Assembly (NCBI RefSeq): GCF_001426705.1
Contig: NZ_LMFC01000003.1
Coordinates: 450,841-514,840 of the forward strand
DNA from: Cellulomonas sp. Root485
GTDB taxonomy: Bacteria; Actinomycetota; Actinomycetes; Actinomycetales; Cellulomonadaceae
Direction: 5' to 3'
DNA: 64,000 nt
The notes beneath the pieces were generated by a model that had not been told where the DNA came from, did not search any database, and saw nothing but the letters and a program-made list of their open reading frames with translations. Made by a program: the position numbers and the translations under genes. Positions 31,779 through 39,409 of this stretch are shown piece by piece; within the stretch, counting starts at the first letter, position 1, and every line of letters starts with the position of its first letter.

Positions 31779-34174
31779 CAGGACCTCCTCCTCCGGACGA
31801 CGACGACGAGGCCGACCACAGCGAGTGCGAGCACGCCCACGACCACGACCACGACGCCGATCATCCACAGCCGGATCGGCAGGAACATCGCCGGCCCGTT
31901 CTCGACGACCTCGTCGGAGGACGCCCACGCCGCCATCCACGTCAGCGACGAGTTCCAGTTCACCGTCATCTCGTTGGTGGACCAGGACTGGATGTTGTCG
32001 AGGTAGCAGCGCTGCGCGACGCACCCTTGGGGCCAGGTCTGCCCCGCGACGGGGTCCTGGATCGAGCTGTTGGGACCGCCCGACAGCGTGCCGGCGGGCG
32101 GGTGCGGGAGCGTCGGGTCCAGCTGCGCGGCGAACGTCCGGTGGTGCTGGTTCTGCGAGAACTGGGTGCCGTAGCCGGTCACGTAGGACTGGTCGAGCGC
32201 GTTGCGGCCCAGCACGTAGTCGAGGCTCTCCAGCGCCGCCGCGCGGTACGTCTCGTCGCCCGTGATGTCCGCGGCGGCGGCCAGGGTCACCGCGTTGTTG
32301 AGGATGATCCCGTTGGAGCCCCACTCGAACCGGGCGTCGGACGGCTGGTACGGCTGCCCGAAGAACGCCTTGCCCTGCTGGTAGAGCGCGAAGTCGGCGA
32401 GCGTGACCACGGAGTCGCGGACGGCGTCGCGGCCGGGCAGCTCGCTGGGCACCAGCGCCAGGTCCATCCGGCCGAGGGCCGCGGTGCGCTGCCAGTCGAA
32501 CGCCACCGCACCCTTCAGGTCCGCGGAGTGCACCGGCGAGCCCGTGACGGCGTCGGCGAACTCGTCGTCACCCGTCGTCAGGAACAGCTCGGCGGACGCC
32601 CAGTAGAACTCGTCGGACACGTCCTTGTCGTCGTACGGGCCGCCGCCCTCGTTGCCGTCGAGGGGCGACGCGTACAGGTCAGGGGTCGCGACCGCCGCGG
32701 CCCACGCCGTGCGCGCGGAGTCGAGCAGACTCGCGGCGAACTCCTCGTCGTACGGCTCCCACAGCCGGGCACCCTTGGCCGCGACCGCGGCGAGGTTGAG
32801 CGTCGCCGCGGTCGACGGCCGGTGCACCTGCCGGGTCTGCGGGTCCTCGTCGGGCGCCAGCGGCAACCCGGTCCAGCCGTCGTCCTGCACCTTGTGAAAG
32901 ACAAGGTCCGCGTACCCAGCGCTCTCGGAGCCCGCGGGCACCTGCATCCGCTGCATCCACTCGAGCTCCCAGCGCGCCTCGTCGAGGACGTCCGGGATCC
33001 CGTTGCCGGCCTCCGGGATCCGGGCGGTGCCGTCGCCCAGGGGGCCCACCTCGGCCGATGCGCGACCCTGCGCCACGAGCGCCCGCTCCCACGTGTCGAG
33101 CACCTGGTGCACGGCGATCCCGCCGTTGACCACGTACTTGCCGTGGTCGCCCGCGTCGTACCAGCCGCCGCGCACGTCGAACGTGTCGTCGCAGGTCCAG
33201 CCCGCGTACCAGGGCTGCGGCGCCTGGCAGCCGACGGCGGTGTCGCCGGTGTTCGGTGCCACGTCCAGGTGACCCGCCGGGCGGGCGTACTCGTCGCCGG
33301 CGAGCTCCCCGTCGATCTCGATGCCGCTGCGCGCCAGGTAGAAGTACGCGAGCGCGTCCGTCGCCAGGCCGGTGTAGAGGTCGGCGTCGATGGCGAACGG
33401 GTGGCTCGTCTCGCCGTCGGCGACGAGCGTGAACCCCTCCCCGGTCACCGTCTCGTCGGTGAAGTCGATGACGTGCACGAACTCGTCGGCGGTCCGGTCC
33501 TCGCCCCGCGGGGTCGTCGTCCCCGCCGCCACCTCGTCGCCCGCCGCGTCCAGCAGCTGCCACGGCAGCGGGTCGGTCTCCTCGGTCACCAGGGACGCGC
33601 GCTTGGGGCCTGTCGGCAGGTAGCCGAGCTGGTTCACGCGGACGCGCGTCGCGGTCTCCTGCTCGAACGGCGCCGGCAGCTCACCGGTGTGCACCGACAC
33701 GTCGTCCACGCAGAACCGCCAGTCGTCCGGTGCGCCACCCACCTGGAAGACGACCTGCCCCGCGGGCCAGTCCAGGGTCGACGTGAACCCCACCTCGTAC
33801 GGCTGCGGCTCGGGCTGCATGATCGGCCCCACCTCGGACGTCGACGTCCACGGCTCGGTGTTCATCTGCACGAGCGCCCGGATCGGCACCTCGGCCGTCC
33901 CGCTCACCGTGAACGCGAACCGGTACGTCTGCCCCTTCACCAGCGGCACGCCGTCGACCCCGACGATGGACGACCACGCGGTGCTCGACCCACCCGGCAC
34001 GTCCACGCAGAGGCTTCCCGACGAGGTGTCGGCGACCATGTCCGGCGTGGTCCACCAGGGCGCGGCCTCGGTGTCGAACGACCCGTTCGGGATCAGCTCG
34101 GGACCGTCCGCGGCCGCGGCGGGGACGGCCGTCGCCAGCAGCAGGACGACCGCCAGGGGCAGCACTGGACGCAC
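31778..34174 (-). CDS. GH9 cellulase with CBM-like domain and C-terminal membrane anchor
   Basis: 798 aa; GTG 34174 with AAGGAG six bases upstream and a signal peptide ending near PAAAA (residue 22). Order: CBM4/9-like jelly roll (about 25-165), CelD-type Ig-like domain (about 180-280, TRVRVNQLGYLP), GH9 catalytic domain with the base motif GGWYDAGDHGKY (about residue 335-346), NQHHRTF and the acid Glu735 in YLDNIQSWSTNEMTVNWN. It ends with one hydrophobic helix and VVVRRRRS, so the enzyme should stay on the cell surface. Family activity is endo- or processive endoglucanase on cellulose. A LacI-type operator lies at 34195-34208. Confidence 0.93.
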   Translation of the reverse strand: MRPVLPLAVVLLLATAVPAAAADGPELIPNGSFDTEAAPWWTTPDMVADTSSGSLCVDVPGGSSTAWSSIVGVDGVPLVKGQTYRFAFTVSGTAEVPIRALVQMNTEPWTSTSEVGPIMQPEPQPYEVGFTSTLDWPAGQVVFQVGGAPDDWRFCVDDVSVHTGELPAPFEQETATRVRVNQLGYLPTGPKRASLVTEETDPLPWQLLDAAGDEVAAGTTTPRGEDRTADEFVHVIDFTDETVTGEGFTLVADGETSHPFAIDADLYTGLATDALAYFYLARSGIEIDGELAGDEYARPAGHLDVAPNTGDTAVGCQAPQPWYAGWTCDDTFDVRGGWYDAGDHGKYVVNGGIAVHQVLDTWERALVAQGRASAEVGPLGDGTARIPEAGNGIPDVLDEARWELEWMQRMQVPAGSESAGYADLVFHKVQDDGWTGLPLAPDEDPQTRQVHRPSTAATLNLAAVAAKGARLWEPYDEEFAASLLDSARTAWAAAVATPDLYASPLDGNEGGGPYDDKDVSDEFYWASAELFLTTGDDEFADAVTGSPVHSADLKGAVAFDWQRTAALGRMDLALVPSELPGRDAVRDSVVTLADFALYQQGKAFFGQPYQPSDARFEWGSNGIILNNAVTLAAAADITGDETYRAAALESLDYVLGRNALDQSYVTGYGTQFSQNQHHRTFAAQLDPTLPHPPAGTLSGGPNSSIQDPVAGQTWPQGCVAQRCYLDNIQSWSTNEMTVNWNSSLTWMAAWASSDEVVENGPAMFLPIRLWMIGVVVVVVGVLALAVVGLVVVVRRRRS

Positions 34175-34194
34175 GCAGGACTCCTTCGACCGGC

Positions 34195-34208
34195 TGAGAG
34201 CGCTCTCA
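34195..34208. promoter_or_regulatory. CelR/CebR-like LacI-family operator of the cellulase operon
   Basis: TGAGAGCGCTCTCA, a perfect 14-bp palindrome, differs by two symmetrical bases from the CelR/CebR site TGGGAGCGCTCCCA of Thermobifida and Streptomyces. A TACTTT -10-like hexamer abuts it (34213-34208, minus), so a repressor here would block the promoter of the GH9-ABC operon, probably relieved by cello-oligosaccharide. Confidence 0.75.
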
Positions 34209-34255
34209 AAGTAGTGCGTCCCGGTCACCGGCTCCACGGGTTTCCCGGATGGGAT

Positions 34256-34323
34256 CGAGAACGTGGGTTCAGCCCGAGATCGTGCAGTCCCATCCACGAT
34301 CTCGCGGCGGACCCACGATCTCG
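34256..34323. terminator. Nested double hairpin downstream of the WYL gene
   Basis: Inner stem: CGAGATCGTG (34275-34284) with CACGATCTCG (34295-34304). Outer stem: CGAGAACGTGGGT (34256-34268) with ACCCACGATCTCG (34311-34323), one mismatch. Three of the four arms are variants of one sequence, so alternative folds are possible. It follows the WYL regulator stop by 35 bases and precedes the cellulase promoter. Confidence 0.6.
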
Positions 34324-34357
34324 CTGGGGCGGCCGCGACGGTGGCGGGGCGCCGCCC

Positions 34358-35071
34358 TCAGTCCGACGGGCGCGACGACACCGGGTAGGCGTCCGGCGGG
34401 GGTTCGCCCACGTCGGCCACCGGGCGCGGGTCGTAGCGCTCCGGTGTCAGGTCCGCCCGGAGGATCCGCGCCAGCCGGAACCAGCGCATCGCCACCCGCC
34501 ACTGGCACCACGCCGCCACGTACCAGTGGCCCCCCGTGCGGGCGAGCAGCACGGGCTCGATCCGACGTCGGCTGACGGTCCCGTCCCCGCTGCGGTACTC
34601 GATCGCCAGCACGCGGTGCCGCCCGAGCGACTCCTCGACCGCGCGCAGCACCTGCGCGGTCGCCACCTCACCGGTCTGCTCCGGCCGCGACCACACCCGG
34701 CCCGAGAGCTCGTCGGCACGGCGACGGTCGGCGGGCGGGAGCGCGTCGAGCACCTTGCCGCGCGCGGCCTCCGCGTCGGTGCCGAACGGGCTGCCCGGCG
34801 GCAGCGCCCGGACGGCGAGCGCGAGCGCGACCGCCTGCGCGGGCGTGAAGTTGACGGGCGGCAGGCCGACGGACGCATCCAGCACGTAGCCACCGCCGAG
34901 CCCCGCCTGCGCGGTCACCGGGAGGCCCGCCTGCTGGAGCGCCGAGACGTCGCGCTTGACCGTCCGGGGGGACACCTCGAACAGCCGCGCCAGCCGGGTG
35001 CTCGTCGTGCCGGCGTGGCCGACGCGGCGGAGCTCCTCGGCGAGGGCGTACAGACGATCGGTCCGGTTCAT
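34358..35071 (-). CDS. WYL-domain transcriptional regulator (YafY-like)
   Basis: 237 aa. The N-terminal winged helix-turn-helix (MNRTDRLYALAEELRRVGHA, LARLFEVSPRTVKRDVSALQ) is followed by a WYL domain (RRRIEPVLLARTGGHWYVAA, WCQWRVAMRWFRLARI). ATG 35071 is preceded by CATGCT at six bases and no Shine-Dalgarno. It is divergent from an alpha/beta hydrolase, a frequent pairing in which the regulator controls the hydrolase; the inverted repeat at 35094-35113 between them is the likely operator. Inducer unknown. Confidence 0.88.
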   Translation of the reverse strand: MNRTDRLYALAEELRRVGHAGTTSTRLARLFEVSPRTVKRDVSALQQAGLPVTAQAGLGGGYVLDASVGLPPVNFTPAQAVALALAVRALPPGSPFGTDAEAARGKVLDALPPADRRRADELSGRVWSRPEQTGEVATAQVLRAVEESLGRHRVLAIEYRSGDGTVSRRRIEPVLLARTGGHWYVAAWCQWRVAMRWFRLARILRADLTPERYDPRPVADVGEPPPDAYPVSSRPSD

Positions 35072-35093
35072 GGTGCCAGCATGGTGACACAAA

Positions 35094-35113
35094 GGTGACA
35101 TCCCGGTGTCACC
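35094..35113. promoter_or_regulatory. Inverted repeat between WYL regulator and hydrolase
   Basis: GGTGACA (35094-35100) and TGTCACC (35107-35113) face each other across six bases; a further GGTGACA copy lies at 35083-35089. The 64-base gap between the divergent starts leaves little else, so this is the best candidate operator of the WYL protein. Confidence 0.6.
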
Positions 35114-35123
35114 GGTCGAGGTC

Positions 35124-35129
35124 CACGCT
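35124..35129 (+). promoter_or_regulatory. -10-like hexamer of likely leaderless hydrolase gene
   Basis: CACGCT ends six bases before ATG 35136; no Shine-Dalgarno. Confidence 0.4.
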
Positions 35130-35135
35130 GGATCC

Positions 35136-35840
35136 ATGACCACTACTGCACTGATCCTGGTTCCCGGTTTCTGGCTCGGCGGCTGGGCGTGGGACGACGT
35201 CGTCGCCGCGCTGCCCGACGGGTTCGACGTCCACGCGCCGACCCTGCCCGGCCTCGAGCCCGACGCCGACCGTCGCCACATCACGCGCGCCGACCACGTC
35301 CGGGCGCTCACCGACCTCGTCGACAGCCTCGACGAGGATGTCGTCCTCGTCGGCCACAGCGGCGGCGGCGCACTCGTCGGCGAGGTCGTCGACCAGCGGC
35401 CCGACCGCGTGCGCCGCGCGATCTACGTCGACTCCGGTCCCCTGGAGACCGGCGCCGCCATCGACGCCTCCGCGACCGAGGAGGTCGAGGTCCCGCTGCC
35501 CACGTGGGAGGAGTTCGCCGCGCAGGGGTCCAGCATCGAGGGCATCGACGACGACGGGCTCGCGGAGTTCCGACGCCGCGCGGTGCCCCACCCGGCCCAG
35601 GTCGTCCGCGGTGCGGTGCACGTCAGCGACCCCCGCCGGTTCGACGTCCCCGCGACCGTGATCTGCACCAGCCTGCCGTCCGAGCAGCTCAAGCCCATGG
35701 CGCACGGTGGCCCGCCGTTCCACACCGAGCTCGGCTACACGCACGACCTCACCTACGTCGACCTGCCGACCGGGCACTGGCCGATGTTCTCGCGGCCGGC
35801 CGACCTCGCCGCAGCGATCGCGCAGGCCGCTCGCGCGTAG
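35136..35840 (+). CDS. Alpha/beta hydrolase
   Basis: 234 aa, soluble. The fold is clear from LVPGFWLGGWAWDDV (oxyanion loop), the nucleophile elbow VGHSGGG and the final catalytic histidine in LPTGHWPMF. The acid is probably the Asp of the YVDSG or SDPRRF strand region. Such enzymes include esterases and C-C bond hydrolases; substrate unknown. Its divergent WYL-regulator neighbour suggests expression in response to a small molecule. ATG 35136 supported by CACGCT six bases upstream. Confidence 0.88.
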   Translation: MTTTALILVPGFWLGGWAWDDVVAALPDGFDVHAPTLPGLEPDADRRHITRADHVRALTDLVDSLDEDVVLVGHSGGGALVGEVVDQRPDRVRRAIYVDSGPLETGAAIDASATEEVEVPLPTWEEFAAQGSSIEGIDDDGLAEFRRRAVPHPAQVVRGAVHVSDPRRFDVPATVICTSLPSEQLKPMAHGGPPFHTELGYTHDLTYVDLPTGHWPMFSRPADLAAAIAQAARA

Positions 35841-35932
35841 GTGCATCCGAGAACGGCCCGGCGAGTGAAGAGGGGGTGTCAGCACATCGGCCGCCCGACG
35901 TACCCGCCGGGCCAGTCCTCGAAGGACGCACC

Positions 35933-36781
35933 ATGCGCGCACGCCTCCTGTCCGGCATCGCAGCCGGCACCCTCGCCCTCGTCACCCTCGCCGCAGTCCC
36001 GGCCTCGGCAGCCGACCCCGCCAAGCTGTCCGTCCTGCACGGCGTCCCCGGTCTGACCGTCGACGTCTGGGTCAACGGCGAGCGCACGCTCGACGACTTC
36101 ACGCCGGGCAGCCTCGCGGGACCGCTCGACCTGCCCGCCGGCACGTACACGGTCGCGATCACCGCGGCCGACGCCGCCGACGCGAGCTCCCCCGCCATCG
36201 GTCCGGTCGACCTGGCGCTGGAGGCCGGCAAGAACTACACGGCCGTCGCGCACCTGGACGGCGCCGGCGCCCCGACCGCCACCCTGTTCACCAACGACAT
36301 CTCCGCCACCGCCGCGGGCGAGGGCCGGCTCACCGTCCGCCACGTCGCCGCCGCACCCGGGGTCGACGTGCTCGCCGGCACCACGCCCGTGATCACCAAC
36401 CTGACCAACCCGAACGAGAAGGTCCTGAACCTCCCCGCCGGCACGGTCTCGGCCAGCGTGACCGCCACCGGGACCACGACGCCCGCGCTCCTCGGCCCGG
36501 CCGACGTGCCGGTCGTCGAGGGCACCAGCACGATCGTCTACGCGTGGGGCAGCGCGACCGCGTCGCCCGCCACGCTGGCGCTCGCCACGCAGACCATCAC
36601 CGGCCTGCACTCCAACCCGTCCGGCGTGAACGCCGGTGAGGTCGGCCTCGTGTCGGAGGACGGCACGTCCGCCTGGACGTTCGCGATCGCCGGGCTGGCC
36701 GTCGCCGGTCTGATCGGAGCAGCGTCCGTCCGTCGCGCGGCGACCCAGTCCGCCCGTCGCGCCGCCACCCAGCGGAGCTGA
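35933..36781 (+). CDS. Secreted DUF4397 protein with C-terminal membrane tail
   Basis: 282 aa. Signal peptide (1-26, ending ASA). Two DUF4397 beta-sandwich units follow (about 30-125, KLSVLHGVPGLTVDVWVNGE; and 128-225, LTVRHVAAAPGVDVLAG). The C terminus has a hydrophobic helix (WTFAIAGLAVAGLIGAA) and an arginine-rich end, like a wall-sorting signal, but no LPxTG before it; the segment there is NAGEVGLVSEDGTS. A class F sortase gene begins eight bases downstream, so the protein is its probable substrate. Function of DUF4397 is unknown. Start ATG 35933 with GAAGGA upstream. Confidence 0.85.
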   Translation: MRARLLSGIAAGTLALVTLAAVPASAADPAKLSVLHGVPGLTVDVWVNGERTLDDFTPGSLAGPLDLPAGTYTVAITAADAADASSPAIGPVDLALEAGKNYTAVAHLDGAGAPTATLFTNDISATAAGEGRLTVRHVAAAPGVDVLAGTTPVITNLTNPNEKVLNLPAGTVSASVTATGTTTPALLGPADVPVVEGTSTIVYAWGSATASPATLALATQTITGLHSNPSGVNAGEVGLVSEDGTSAWTFAIAGLAVAGLIGAASVRRAATQSARRAATQRS

Positions 36782-36789
36782 CCGTTCCC

Positions 36790-37494
36790 ATGATCACCAC
36801 GTCGCGACCCGGGAGAGCGTCCGCGCCCTCCCGGGTCTCGGCACGCGTGCTCGCGACCGTCGCCGCACTCGGCACGGCGACGAGTCTGCTGACCGCGTGC
36901 ACCGGCCCGGACCCCGCCTCCGGACCGGTGGTCGCGGCGTCGCCGTCCTCCACGGCGACGCCGCGACCGACCCCGCCCCCGGACCCGACTGGGCCGACCG
37001 TCCCCGTGGTCGAGGCGACCCTCGGTCCACCGGTCGCCGCCACCCCACCGCCCGTGCGGCTCGCCGTGCCGGACGTGGGGATCGACATGGCCGTCGACCC
37101 GGTCGGGGTGCGCGACGACGGCGAGATGGAGATCCCCGAGGACGCCGACCGTGCCGGCTGGTACAGGTTCGGGCCGGCCCCGGCCGACCCCGCCGGAGCG
37201 ACCGTCGTCGCGGCGCACGTCGACAGCGTCCAGACGGGCATCGGGCAGTTCGCGAAGCTCCGTGACGTCGGGGTCGGGGCCGTCGTGACGGTGACGTCCG
37301 CCGACGGCGGGGTCCACGAGTACCGTGTCGTGACGGTCGAGAAGCTGCCGAAGGAGGGAGCGCCGGTCGACCAGTGGTTCGACCGTGCCGGCGCGCCACG
37401 GTTGGTGCTCGTGACCTGCGGTGGCACGTTCCGCCGCGACATCGGGCACTATACGGACAACGTCGTCGTCACGGCCGAGCCGATCAGTGGGTAG
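36790..37494 (+). CDS. Class F sortase, probably a lipoprotein
   Basis: 234 aa transpeptidase. Residues 1-37 form a leader with a lipobox (LLTAC, Cys37), then a proline/threonine-rich linker (50-88). The sortase barrel holds His143 (VVAAHVDS) and Cys210 (LVLVTCGG). The third catalytic residue, arginine, is usually in the strand after the cysteine; here that strand reads GHYTDNVVV and arginines stand only at 215-216, so its identity is open. Coupled to the DUF4397 gene (8-base gap). Lipid anchoring would hold it outside the membrane. Confidence 0.87.
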   Translation: MITTSRPGRASAPSRVSARVLATVAALGTATSLLTACTGPDPASGPVVAASPSSTATPRPTPPPDPTGPTVPVVEATLGPPVAATPPPVRLAVPDVGIDMAVDPVGVRDDGEMEIPEDADRAGWYRFGPAPADPAGATVVAAHVDSVQTGIGQFAKLRDVGVGAVVTVTSADGGVHEYRVVTVEKLPKEGAPVDQWFDRAGAPRLVLVTCGGTFRRDIGHYTDNVVVTAEPISG

Positions 37495-37553
37495 CCGTGA
37501 CTACGCTGCTGAGCGCTCCTGCCGTCCGGGAGCCGACGAGGGAGGAGCCGTCC

Positions 37554-38162
37554 GTGAGCGCACCCGCGCCCGGGTCTGCTGACTCGTCGCGCCCGGCGCA
37601 CCGGCTCGACCCGGACGGCGAGAACGTCGAGGAGCTCGGCGCCGCGTTCGCGCGAGGCGACGAGGCTGCGATCGCCGAGGCGTACCGACGCTGGTCCGGG
37701 CTCGTGCACACCGTCGCGCTCCGCTCGCTCGGCAGCGTCACCGACGCGGAGGACGTGACACAGCAGGTGTTCGTGGAGGCGTGGCGCAGCCGGGGACGGT
37801 TCGACCCGGACAAGTCGCGGCTCCCCGCCTGGATCCTGGGCATCACGCGGCACGTCGTCGCAGACACCCACGAGAAGCGGGCCCGCGACCGGCGGCTCCG
37901 GGACAAGTCGGTGGCCGGCGCGGCCGAGCTGCCCGTGCCGTCCGTCGACAACCGCGTGGTCGACCGGGTGGTCGTCGCCGACGAGCTCGACCGCCTCGGC
38001 GACCCGCAGCGCACCATCCTGCGGCTCGCGTTCTTCGACGACCTCACGCACGACCAGATCGCGCACAAGCTGGACCTGCCGCTGGGCACGGTCAAGAGCC
38101 ACGTCCGGCGCAGTCTTGCCCGGTTGCGAACCCGATGGGAGGTGGACGGTGCCGTTCGATGA
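37554..38162 (+). CDS. ECF sigma factor (SigK/SigL-like)
   Basis: 202 aa from GTG 37554, chosen because GGGAGGAG lies six bases upstream; a GTG at 37497 has none. Region 2: [40 protein letters not shown]; region 4: [40 protein letters not shown]. It overlaps the anti-sigma gene by 14 bases, so the pair is made in proportion. The operon also holds the DUF4397 protein and the sortase, which are candidate regulon members. Family role: response to signals at the cell envelope. Confidence 0.9.
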   Translation: MSAPAPGSADSSRPAHRLDPDGENVEELGAAFARGDEAAIAEAYRRWSGLVHTVALRSLGSVTDAEDVTQQVFVEAWRSRGRFDPDKSRLPAWILGITRHVVADTHEKRARDRRLRDKSVAGAAELPVPSVDNRVVDRVVVADELDRLGDPQRTILRLAFFDDLTHDQIAHKLDLPLGTVKSHVRRSLARLRTRWEVDGAVR

Positions 38163-38934
38163 GTCCCACGTGGACGACGACCTGCTCGCGCTCCTCGCCC
38201 TCGGCGAGACCGCCGGCACCACCGCCGACCTCGCGCACATCGAGGAGTGCGAGCGGTGCACCGACGAGCTGACGTCCCTGCGCGACGTCGTCGGCCTCGC
38301 GCGGTCCGGGGGCGCCGACGCCGTGCTCGTCGCGCCCGCGCCACAGGTCTGGGACCGCGTCGCCGCGGAGCTCGGGCTGGCTGCGCCCGCGTCGGCCTCG
38401 TCGCCTGCGCCCCGCACTGCTGCCCCGTCGGCTGCGGACGCCACGTCGGCGTCGTCGTCTGCCGACACCATCGCCCCGGTCGTCCCGCTCGACTCGCGCC
38501 GACCCCGCGCCGGGCGCTGGATCGCCGCAGCCGCCGCCGTCGGTCTGGTGGTCGGCGGTGGCGCGACGTGGTGGATCGCCAACCAGCCCGACCCCACGAC
38601 CGTGATCGCCACCGCGGTCCTGGAGCCGCTGCCGGGCTGGGACGCGACCGGGTCCGCTGTCGTCGAGACGCTGTCCGACGGTTCGCGGGTGCTCGTGGTC
38701 GACCTCGACCAGAGCGCGTCGTCGGACGACGGGTTCCGCGAGGTCTGGTTGCTCAAGCCGGACGTCAGCGGGCTCGTCAGCCTGGGCACCCTCGACGGGA
38801 GCTCCGGCCGGTTCGACCTGCCCGCAGGCCTCGATCTCGACCAGTTCTCCGTGGTCGACGTGTCCGAGGAGCAGTTCGACGGCGACCCCGCCCACTCCGG
38901 CGACTCGATCGTGCGCGGCCCGCTGGAGGCCTGA
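38149..38934 (+). CDS. Zinc-type anti-sigma factor with RskA domain
   Basis: 261 aa; GTG 38149 with GGGAGGTG upstream. The cytoplasmic N-terminal domain carries the HxxxCxxC zinc motif (HIEECERC), the sigma-binding signature. After an alanine/serine-rich linker a transmembrane helix ([20 protein letters not shown]) leads to an external RskA-type beta domain ([34 protein letters not shown]). By family it holds the preceding sigma factor until regulated proteolysis frees it. A strong terminator follows 20 bases later. Confidence 0.92.
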   Translation: MPFDESHVDDDLLALLALGETAGTTADLAHIEECERCTDELTSLRDVVGLARSGGADAVLVAPAPQVWDRVAAELGLAAPASASSPAPRTAAPSAADATSASSSADTIAPVVPLDSRRPRAGRWIAAAAAVGLVVGGGATWWIANQPDPTTVIATAVLEPLPGWDATGSAVVETLSDGSRVLVVDLDQSASSDDGFREVWLLKPDVSGLVSLGTLDGSSGRFDLPAGLDLDQFSVVDVSEEQFDGDPAHSGDSIVRGPLEA

Positions 38935-38953
38935 GCACGCTGACGGCATGAGA

Positions 38954-38982
38954 AACGCCCCCTCCGATCCGGAGGGGGCGTT
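38954..38982. terminator. Bidirectional intrinsic terminator
   Basis: AACGCCCCCTCCG (38954-38966) and its exact complement (38970-38982) flank a three-base loop, followed by TTCTCG. It lies between the convergent anti-sigma gene and the DUF6458 gene and can serve both. Confidence 0.9.
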
Positions 38983-38996
38983 CTCGTCGTGCTCGG

Positions 38997-39314
38997 TCAG
39001 ACAGCCGGGGGCGCTGCCGGCGGCTGCTGCTGCTGGACCACGGGCTGCACGGGCTGCACCGGCTGGACCGGCTGCGCCACCGGGGCGGCCTGCGCCGGCG
39101 GCGCGTTCGGGGTGGTGCGCTGCTCGACGACCGCGGTGTGCGACGTGTTGCTGCGCTGCGCGTTGAGCACGATCGCCAGGATCAGCGCGATGACGCCCGC
39201 ACCCATGCAGATGTACCCGATCACCGTGAGGTTGATCCCGTCGATGGCGTCACTGACGCCGAACGAGAGGATCGCGCCGATGACGATGAGGGCGATTCCG
39301 CCTCCGATACCCAT
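38997..39314 (-). CDS. DUF6458 small membrane protein
   Basis: 105 aa. ATG 39314 with GGAAGGA six bases upstream. Two transmembrane helices (about 4-22, IGGGIALIVIGAILSFGV; and 30-50, TVIGYICMGAGVIALILAIV) joined by SDAIDGINL, the conserved layout of DUF6458. The C-terminal tail is low-complexity, rich in P, Q, V and A (PVQPVQPVQPVVQQQQ). Function unknown. A LacI-type operator-like site lies 82 bases upstream of the start. Confidence 0.85.
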   Translation of the reverse strand: MGIGGGIALIVIGAILSFGVSDAIDGINLTVIGYICMGAGVIALILAIVLNAQRSNTSHTAVVEQRTTPNAPPAQAAPVAQPVQPVQPVQPVVQQQQPPAAPPAV

Positions 39315-39395
39315 AGTCGGTCCTTCCGTCGAGCCGGGCGCGGGTCGCTCGGCCTCGACCGGCGAGTCTGGCCCGGACCGGGCGACCTCGCATGT

Positions 39396-39409
39396 TGAGA
39401 GCGCTCTTT
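39396..39409. promoter_or_regulatory. Second LacI-type operator
   Basis: TGAGAGCGCTCTTT shares 12 of 14 bases with the cellulase operator at 34195. It overlaps the S9 peptidase stop codon and lies upstream of the DUF6458 gene, so it may repress the latter. Confidence 0.55.

Noticed and set aside
37511..37518. GAGCGCTC as a LacI-type operator before the sigma factor
   Set aside because: Only eight symmetrical bases, no extension to the 14-bp form seen at 34195; expected by chance in such DNA.
37497..37553. Longer sigma factor reading from GTG 37497
   Set aside because: No ribosome site or -10 hexamer at that start, while GGGAGGAG stands before GTG 37554.
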